From the NCBI RefSeq assembly GCF_030445035.2, contig NC_080677.1, positions 29,151,513 to 29,215,512 on the forward strand: a stretch of 64,000 nucleotides of DNA, given 5' to 3'. The notes under the pieces are model-generated. The model had not been told where the DNA came from, did no database searches, and worked only from the letters and a program-made list of their open reading frames with translations. This document shows, piece after piece, positions 56,311 through 64,000 of the stretch. The stretch comes from Dasypus novemcinctus. Taxonomy: Eukaryota > Chordata > Mammalia > Cingulata > Dasypodidae. Numbering within the stretch: the stretch's first letter is position 1; the number at the start of each line of letters is the position of its first letter. The position numbers and the translations under genes were made by a program.

Positions 56311-57543
56311 CTGCACAACTAGGTTAAGACATGGCAAATGACATCCTGTAGGACACACTCAAACATTCTCTCCCAAAGAACCAGCAAAGTGGTGAAAGCA
56401 GAGCAGGGGATGGGACTCCTTCACTGGCTCTGAACAGCAAGCACCTAAGAGATCATCTGGACCAAACCAACACTGTTTTGTGACATGGGGTTTCTCAGCA
56501 CATTTCTCTGTCTCTGCAAGGGAGTCAGACCCTCGAGGGCATAAACTGGCATTCTGTGTCTTGTCCTTCACCCTCCAAAGCAGTCCTTTGGCAAATAGAA
56601 GATGACTGAATTTGTTGAAAATGTGAAGTTGTAGAGGGAAGAGGAGAAAGATGGTAAAAAAGAAAAATAAGAAACACTTTTTTTCCTTCTTCGAATCTAA
56701 AAATCGATTTGAGGGGAACTGTGAGGTAAGTATTAATTGTTTCAGTGGGGGGAAGGCAAGCAAGAGGAAGGGGAAAAAGCACTCTGCCTACAAAATGTCT
56801 CTATTGAAAGATGCAGAGTTCTCATGGGCGTGGGCTTGGCCCCGCTGCCGCAGAGCAGGGCAGAGAGATGACTTGACTCTTTTGGCCTGTGCACACGCCA
56901 GTGGCACAAGCTTCTGCAAAGTTAATTGGATCCGCCTGACTGATGGCCCCAAAGACAGCAGACCGCTGTCAATAGATAGGACAGGGGCTGGTGATAGGGG
57001 GGCCAGGAAAACAAGGATTCAGAGCTAATGAAGGTGAACATACTTCTCCTGTGGTTTCTCCACATAAACAGAGAGCAGCTGTCTAAATTCATCAGATTAC
57101 CACAAATTTTCAGGGAAATGATGTGCTGAAGTTTTATCTACTTGATTACCTTGGAGCATTTGGGAATGTGTTTCTTCAATAAATATTTCCAACTATGACA
57201 AGAACAAGAAAACCCTTTCCTATTTCTTATTTGTGAATCAAAACTTTTCTTATTTAAAACAAAAAGATAAGTAACACCCACTGGGAAGGAACACACTATT
57301 CAGTGGAGATGGAGAGGGTAAAAGTATCCCCAGTGGGCTCCAACAGTCCTATACAAGGGTTTATACTACTCCTTTTCATGCGATGTGGGGGACATCCTGA
57401 CTGGAAGAAACCCTACTCCAGGAGGCATTCTGGTTTCACTAACCTGAGAAGGTGCCTCCTCCCCAGCCTTCCCTGAGTAGCAAAAGGCCCAGCCTAAGGG
57501 TGCCCCAGCACCGAAAATCTCCTCCCCGTCCGCTCAAAGGGAA
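56311..57543. other. Unique sequence, nothing recognised
   Basis: A GAG|GTAAGTA donor-like site lies at 56724-56731 on the plus strand, but no matching exon with an acceptor is convincing. A 134-codon minus frame (56359-56763) has no domain. Confidence 0.35.
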
Positions 57544-57985
57544 TGTGGTAGACTGAATTGTGTAGCCAGTTTGGACATGTTCTTGGCCTTGGTCTACATT
57601 CTGGTGGATGTGGGCCCATTGTAAGTAGATCTCTTTAAGATGGTACTTCATTTAAGGTGTGGCCCCACTGAAACAGGCTGGGCTTTAACATGGAGTCCTT
57701 CATAAGCAGAGTGAAAGTCAGATGGAGAGAGAAGCCATGTGGCGCAGCCAGAAACTTGAAGTCAGTGGAACCCAGAAGAGAAAGGAGCAGATGCTGCCAT
57801 GTGCATTGCCATGGTTGGAAATGCCCAGGACCAAATACTGCCAGCAGCCTGCCCCAGAAGGTCGAAGTCTTCAGGGAGAAAGCATCACCTGATTTTGGAC
57901 TTCTCTAGCCTCAAAACCATGAGCCAATAAATTCCCCTTGTTTAAACAGTCCATATGTACTAGTGTTAGCAGCCAAGAAAGTAAA
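57544..57985 (+). mobile_element. MaLR-like LTR
   Basis: TGTGGTAGACTGAATTGTGT at the left, TTTAAGATGGTACTTCATTT, GAGAGAGAAGCCATGTGG, AACCATGAGCCAATAAATTC (polyadenylation signal near 57927) and an end near CAGCCAAGAAAGTAAAA give the layout of a MaLR/ERVL LTR. It is a different family from the one at 1 and 31116. Confidence 0.65.
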
Positions 57986-58479
57986 ATTGGGTCAAGGCTT
58001 CTTCACCATAGTGGATAAGTGTCCCTGTCCAAAAACTAAGGCCATACTTTAGAAACAAAATCTGGAAGCCTAAGGCCACTAAATCAAATCTTTTTTTCTC
58101 TGTCATACACACAGGGAGATCTGAAAGAAAATATTCAACCAATCCAATTGCTTTTGGCTACGCATCTGGAATTTCTGGTCTGCACTTTTTTTTTCCATTT
58201 ACATGTGGCTACCTTGTTGCCAAAAATACAACCACAGACTTGGTAAAATAACGAAAATAAAACAAAAGGAAAATGAGTTCTGGCTGGAGTTTACTTTCTC
58301 CAGTTAAGCCAACTCTACATGTATTTTGCTTTCTAAAGATGATACCCATGTAAAGAGAACCAGATGACTGGCTAATAAATGGAACTCCTGTGAGAAACCA
58401 GCTGCAAAGTGAATATCATTTCTAATAAATATTTTTTTGGTTAAAATTTAAAATAACATTTAAAAAAACTAGCCGAACT
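57986..58479. other. AT-rich unique sequence
   Basis: Nothing recognised. Confidence 0.4.
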
Positions 58480-59040
58480 TGATATCTCCACTTGGATGTC
58501 TAATAGGTATTTCAAATATTAATTAACATGTGTAAATCTAAGCTCCTGATAGTATCGTCCCCAAACTTTTTCTCCTACAGCCATCTTAGAAAATGACAAC
58601 TCCAGACCCTTCCTTCTCAGGCAAGAAATTCTGGCGTCATACCTGTCTTCTTTTTCTCACTCCCCACTTCTGATCCATCAGCAAGTCCCGTTGGATTACT
58701 TTCAAAACATATCTAGAATCCAACCCTTCTCACCACTTCCACTATATCTATCCCAGTCCAAACCACCATCTCTAATGTGGATGAGAGCAATGGCCTCCTC
58801 ACCGGTCTCCTGGCTTTTACCCTCCTCCTTACAGATATTCTCAACACAATCTCCAGAAGTCACCTTTCCATATGTTGTTTGCTCACATCACTCTTCTGCT
58901 CCCACACCTCCAGTGGCTCCCCACCACAGCAGAGTAACAGTCCACATTTCTTCCCATTACCTGCAAAGCTCCCTCCTATTCCTCTGGCTCATCTCTATTT
59001 CCCTTTTTTTCTCTCCGCCTCAGATACACTAGTCCCTTGC
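58480..59040 (+). mobile_element. L2, left part
   Basis: AAGTCCCGTTGGATTACTTT, TCTAGAATCCAACCCTTCTC, CCAGTCCAAACCACCATCTC, TGGCCTCCTCACCGGTCTCC and CACACCTCCAGTGGCTCCCC are L2 in order. The element is cut near 59041 and resumes near 63555. Confidence 0.85.
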
Positions 59041-61660
59041 TATTTTTTTTCTTTTTCTTTTCCAAACAAACACTTCCCCTTTTTCTCCTTCCCTTCTCCC
59101 ACAGTAACCTCTCATACATTTTCTATCTCTGAGAATTTGCTATTTCTAGTCATCTAAGTGATAGCATACAAATTTTGGTCCTTATGTGCCTTGCTTACTT
59201 AACTGAGCATAAGGCTTTCACAGTCCTTCTGTGTTGCAGCGTGTCTCATAACTTCATTTTTAATTATGGCTGAATAATAGTCCATAGTGTATATGGATCA
59301 ATTTTGTTTAGCCATTCATTTGTTAATGGACATTTGGGTTATTTCCAGCTTTTGCCTATTGTAAATAATGCAGTTATAAACACTGGTATACAAGCAACCC
59401 TATTTTTACTCTCTCTGGGTTCATATCTAGAAGTGGGATTGCTGGGTCAAATGGTAATTTTATATTGAACTTTTCAAGGAACCACCATATTGTTTTCCAC
59501 AGTGGCTGTACCACTTTATATTCCCATCAACAATGCACTAGAGTTCCTATATCTCCATACCCTAATACCTATTTTCCATTTTAAAAGTAATAGCCATTCT
59601 TGAGAGTGAATGGTACCTCACTGTGGTTTTAAGTTACATCTCTCTCATGGCTAATGATGTTGAGCATCTTTTCATTTATTTGTCATTTATATATCTTCTT
59701 TGGAGAAAAGTCTGTTCAAGTCCTTGGCCCACTTTTAAGTTGGGTTATCTTTTTGTTGTTGAGTTGTAGGAGTTCTTTATATATTCTGGATATTAAGTGC
59801 TTACCTAATATATGGCTTGAAAGTATTTTTTCCCATTCTGTATATCTTTTACTTTCTTGATAACTTCCTTCAATAGACAAAAGAGTGTTTAATTTTGATG
59901 AAATTTATCTATTGTTTCTTTTGTTGCTTATGTTTTTGGTGTCATATCTAAGAATCCACTGCCGAATTCCAGATCATAAAAATTTGCCCTTATGTTATCA
60001 TGTAAGAGTTTTATAGCTATAGCTCTTATATTTACATTCTTCATCTACTTTGAGTTGATTTTATATATGGCGTGAAGTAGGGCTCTAACTTCATTCTTCT
60101 GCATTTGCATATCCAGTTTTCCCAACATCATTTATTGAAGAGACTATTCTTTCCCCACTCCCTTGTTAAAAACCAACTGGCCAGAATGCACAATTATGTG
60201 ATTACACCAAATACCACTGAGTATACACTTTGGATGAATCGTATGCTTTATTAATATGTATAAAAAATTGATTTGTTAAAAAAAATCAATTGGCCATAGA
60301 TGTGTGGGTCTATTTCTGGACTTTCAATTCTGTTCCATTGATCTTTCTATTTTTGTGCCAGTATTGCACTGTTTTGTTTATTGCCACTTTGTAATACAAT
60401 TTGAAATAAGGAAGTGTGAATCCTCCAACCCTGTTTTGTTTTTCAAGATTGTTTTGGCTATCCAGTTTTTCTGGCTATCCAGGATCCTGGCTATCCAGGA
60501 TCAGTTTTTCCATTTCTGCAAAAAAGGGTGCACTGTATTTGTATACTGCTTTGGGTAATATTGACATATGAATAATGTTAACTTTCAATCCATGAAGATG
60601 GGATGTCTTGCCATTTATTTTGGCCTTCTTTAATTTCTTCCAGCAGTATTTTATATTTTTCAGTATAAAAGCTATTTTCTATCTTTAGCTAAATTTATTC
60701 CTAGATACTTTTTCTTTTAGGTGCTATTATAAATGCAATTATCTTTAAAATTTCTTCTTCTGATTGTTCATTGCTGGTGTATAGTAATATATTTTTTTGA
60801 TTGTTGATCTTGCACCCTGCCATTTTGCTGAATTCATTCATTCACTCTAACAATTTTCTTGTGGATTCCTTTGGATTTTCTATATATATGAGATCATGTC
60901 ATCTGAAATATAGTTTTAACTTCTTCCTTTCTAATGTTAATACCTTTTATATCTTTTCTTGCCTAACTGCTCTGTCAAGAACTTATAGTATAATACTTCA
61001 CCATTGAGTCTGATGGTAGCTGTGGGTTTTTCATAAATGACTTTTATCATGCTGAGAAAGTTCCCTTCTATTCCTACTTTTCTGAGTTGTTGTTTTTTTT
61101 TAAATCAAGAAAGAGGGCTGGATTTTGTCAAATGCCCTTTCTGCCTCTACTGAGATAATCACACGGGTTTTTTCTTCCCTTTTCTTTCATTCTATTTATG
61201 AAGTGTATTAAACTGATTTTTCTATGTTGAACCACCTTAGTGTTCCTGGGATGAATTCCACTTGGTATAGTGTATAATCTTTTAATATGAAATTGGATTC
61301 AGTTTGCTAGTATTTTGTTAAGGATTTTTGTATTTATTTTCATAAGAGAAATTGGTCTACAATTTTATTGTCTGTGATGTCTTTACGAGCTTTGGTATCA
61401 GAGTAATGCTGAACTCATAGAATGATGGGGGAAGGGTTCTTTCTGTTGAACTCTTTGGAGGAGTTCAGAAAGATTAGTATTAATTCATCCTTAAATGTTT
61501 GACTGAATTCAGCACTGAAGGATCTGGTTTTAGACTTTTTTTTGGTGGAAGGGTTTTGTGATTATTGATATTCAATCTCTATATTTGTCATTGGTTTGCT
61601 GATATTTTCTATTTCTTATTGAGTCAATTTGGGTAACTGATGTATTTCTGGAAAACAGGT
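59041..61660 (-). mobile_element. L1 ORF2 and 3'UTR (antisense)
   Basis: On the minus strand this carries reverse-transcriptase and C-terminal ORF2 sequence. Markers on the plus strand: GGCTGAATAATAGTCCATAG, GAAGTGGGATTGCTGGGTCA, TTGTTTTCCACAGTGGCTGT, ATTCTGGATATTAAGTGCTT, CTGCCATTTTGCTGAATTCA, GTTCCTGGGATGAATTCCAC and TTTGGTATCAGAGTAATGCT. A T-rich stretch at 59042-59064 fits its poly(A) tail. The endonuclease part is absent and many stops break the frame, so it is inactive. Confidence 0.9.
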
Positions 61661-63080
61661 TCAGATAATCTGTTATAGAGCACCATTCAAATCACTGAAT
61701 TTTTGTGTAGATGTGGGGGATATTTTCTTTATGGTTACCATGGGGATTACATTCAGCATTCTAAACCTTTTACAATTCAGTATATGGAATCCAACTTGAC
61801 TTCAATAGTCTAAACATATCCCTCCATCTTTCCTTTTCTATGTTGTTCACGTCACAAATTACATCTTTATGCACTGTGTTCCAGTAACAAAGATTTACAG
61901 TTGTGTTTTATGCATTTGAATTTTCAGCCTTATAAGAAGTAAAAGAGCATTACAAATGAAAAATGAAACAATACTGGCATATATGTTTATCCATATGGTT
62001 ACTTACTCTGGAGATCTTGATTTCTTCATCCAGCATCATGATACTGTCTAATGTTCTTTCAACATCAGACTCCCTTTGTATTTCTTGTAAGGCAGGTATG
62101 GTGGTAATGAACTCTTTCAGTTTTTGTTTGTCCAGAAATGTCTCAATTTCACCCTCACTTTTCAAAGACAACTTTGCTGGGAATATTATTTTCAGATAGC
62201 AGGTGTTTTTCTTTCAGCACATTAAATATGTCCTCCCACTGCCTTCTTGCTTCTATGGTTTTTATTGACAAATCAGATACTAATCTTATCAAGGATCTTT
62301 TATCTGTGACATGCCATTTTATCTCTTACTGTTTTTAAGATTCTGTCTTTGTCCTCAGTATTGGTCAGTTTGAGCATAATATGTCTTGGTATAGATCCGT
62401 TTGGTTTCATCCTGCTTGGCATTCACTGAACATCTTAGATTTGCATAATCCTATCTTTCACCAAATTTGGGAAGCTTTCTTCAAAGGTTTTTTCTGGCCC
62501 TTTATCTCTTCTCTTTCTGAAACTCCTATGACGCATATATTGGAATGTTTGACAGTATCCCACAGATTTCTCATTCTGTTCATTTTTATTTAGTTTTTCT
62601 TTTTTTTTTTTTCTGCTCCTCAACCTGAACAATTTCAATTGCTTTGTTTTTGAGTTGCTGATTCTTTCTTTTGCCTCCTTCAATCTGTTCTTGAACTCCT
62701 CTATTGAATTTTTCACTTGTTGCTGTACCTTTGAGTTCCAAAATTTCCATTTGGTTCTTCTTTATCATTTCTATTTCATTAAATCATATTTTGTTCATAT
62801 ATTGTTTTTCTGATTCCCTTTAGTTCCTTTATCCATGTGTTTTCCTTCAGTTCATCAATCTTATTTTTGAGAGTTGTTCTAGGTCTTTGATTAGTAATTC
62901 CAAAGACTGTGCCTCCTCTGGAATCATCATCAAATTCTTTTGTCCCTGTGACTAGGCCATTCTTTTCTGTCACCTTGTATGTTTTGCAATTTTTTTTTTT
63001 TTTTTGAGAATTGAACATTCTGAGTATTATGTATTAGTCACTCTGAAAATCTAGTTCTGTCAGACTACAAACAAGAGGAA
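61661..63080 (-). mobile_element. HAL1-like / L1 ORF1-type element (antisense)
   Basis: The minus strand encodes L1 ORF1-type protein pieces: a coiled-coil piece (KNSIEEFKNRLKEAKERIS, about 62716-62600) and a C-terminal RNA-binding piece (EGEIETFLDKQKLKEFITT, about 62155-62095), separated by frameshifts and stops. ORF1 is followed by roughly 300 bases of UTR-like sequence and not by an endonuclease, as in HAL1 half-L1 elements. T runs at 62601-62612 and 62991-63005 are internal. An internally deleted full L1 is the alternative. Confidence 0.7.
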
Positions 63081-63554
63081 AAAGAAACAAACAAAAAAGG
63101 GATGGGAGAAAAGAGGAAAAAAAATGAAAAGCTGCCACTTTTCAGCCCAAAACCTAGGTCAGCATCCCTGTTCAGCCCTCAGGGATCTGCCAGGACCGAA
63201 AAAAAAATGTAAAATGGAGAAGGAAATAAAAAACTAACCAACCAAAAAAAAGAAAAAAAGAAAAAGAGGTACACTGGCTCTTTATATTCCTGCAAATGCT
63301 GTTTTAAGGCTAGAAGATGCTCATTCTGAGAAAAAGAAGCTAACATCTGTGTTAGGTCCTCTCTTTCAAGAAAGAGAAAGAGGAAACCCAACCAACGAAA
63401 AAGTATCCTGGGTATATAAGTACAAAAAGGTGCTGTTGTGGATGTGAGGCCAGAAGCCAATGTAGCAGAAACAGCTGAAACCAAGACCAGAAGCTATGCC
63501 ATACTTTCAGGGATCTGCCAGACCAGAAAACACCCTAGTGGAGCAAACAATTTG
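63081..63554 (-). mobile_element. Probable 5' region of the ORF1-type element
   Basis: A-rich words dominate. A 22-base segment close to AGGGATCTGCCAGGACCGAA (63181-63202) recurs near 63509-63530 as AGGGATCTGCCAGACCAGAA, suggesting an internal duplication. The assignment to the element rests on adjacency only. Confidence 0.35.
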
Positions 63555-64000
63555 TAAACCTTCCTACTCCACCGTTACTGTGCCTGTGCTCCCTTGCTGT
63601 TCTTTGACCACAGGTATTCTCCCACCCTGTGGCCTTCATATTTGCTGTTCCCTCCACCTAGAAAGTTCTTCCTTTAGATTTCCTCATGGCTCACTCCTTA
63701 CTTCAAGTTTTTACTCAAATGCTGCCATCCCAGTGAGGCCCTTCTTAGTTACCTTATCAAAAATTTCAGTACTGACTCTACTTCTCATCCCCTTTCCTTA
63801 TTTTTTTTTCTCCTTGGCACTTAACACTGTCTAAAACATTATACATAGTATTTATCTGTCATGTCTTCCCCACTAGAATATAAGTTCCATGAGGTGTAAG
63901 ATTTTCATCTTAAAGTTTAGTTTAAGTGCTAGGAACAGAGTAGTAAATAGTGCCAAGTGCCTAATGGGTACTCAATAAACACTTAATGAATGAATGAATG
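63555..64000 (+). mobile_element. L2 3' end, right part
   Basis: GGCCTTCATATTTGCTGTTC, CCTCCACCTAGAAAGTTCTT, CCAGTGAGGCCCTTCTTAGT, CTTGGCACTTAACACTGTCT, ACTAGAATATAAGTTCCATG and CTCAATAAACACTTAATGAA with GAATGAATG at the window edge are the classical L2 3' end. Confidence 0.95.

Noticed and set aside
56724-56731. Strong GAG|GTAAGTA donor on the plus strand
   Set aside because: No exon with an acceptor and open frame precedes it; chance matches are common in 64 kb.

Overview
The window is vertebrate nuclear DNA, almost entirely non-coding: long AT-rich intergenic or intronic sequence packed with interspersed repeats, no bacterial-style gene packing, and nearly all open frames short and explained by repeats or chance. 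MIR, L2, MER5-type hAT elements and L1 show a placental mammal. The tRNA-derived SINEs (heads reading like GGAGGTCC...GGTTCAAACCC, about 400 bp, with tails such as AATAAATAAATAAAT) match what I remember of armadillo DAS-type SINEs, so nine-banded armadillo or a close xenarthran is the best guess. That rests on recognition, not on a search.

Layout. 0-0.5 kb: the 3' part of a retroviral-type LTR set into an old L1. 2.7-8.2 kb: two dimeric SINEs, an RFPL4-like (RING + PRY/SPRY) pseudogene on the minus strand, and a possible 3'UTR retrocopy. 9.9-25 kb: scattered L1, L2, MIR and hAT pieces, three long SINEs and one dimeric SINE with a perfect target-site duplication (TSD). 25.5-28.0 kb: a MIR split by a SINE-L1 composite, which is itself split by another L1. 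29.1-30.6 kb: the only clear CpG island, holding a 5 x 40 bp minisatellite. 31.1-33.8 kb: a second copy of the LTR family seen at position 1 (opposite strand), a young SINE inside an L1, and a young 5'-truncated L1 3' end with a 16 bp TSD and a G-rich tract. 34-36 kb: unique sequence with a 210-codon open frame of unknown meaning. 36.8-41.3 kb: MER5-type and other hAT elements, one with a perfect 8 bp TSD. 41.3-49.4 kb: long repeat-poor sequence. 49.43-49.54 kb: a probable terminal coding exon on the minus strand with an acidic C-terminal tail, whose 3'UTR would run into the AT-rich repeat-poor block on its low-coordinate side. 50-58 kb: scattered old repeats and a MaLR-like LTR. 58.5-64 kb: an L2 interrupted by about 4.5 kb of antisense L1 and ORF1-type (HAL1-like) sequence.

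I see no operon, defence system, CRISPR array or other previously undescribed biological system. The most interesting things are records of retrotransposition (nested insertions datable by TSDs, dimeric SINEs, a possible template-switch chimera), the CpG-island minisatellite, and the terminal exon and open frame that I could not assign.
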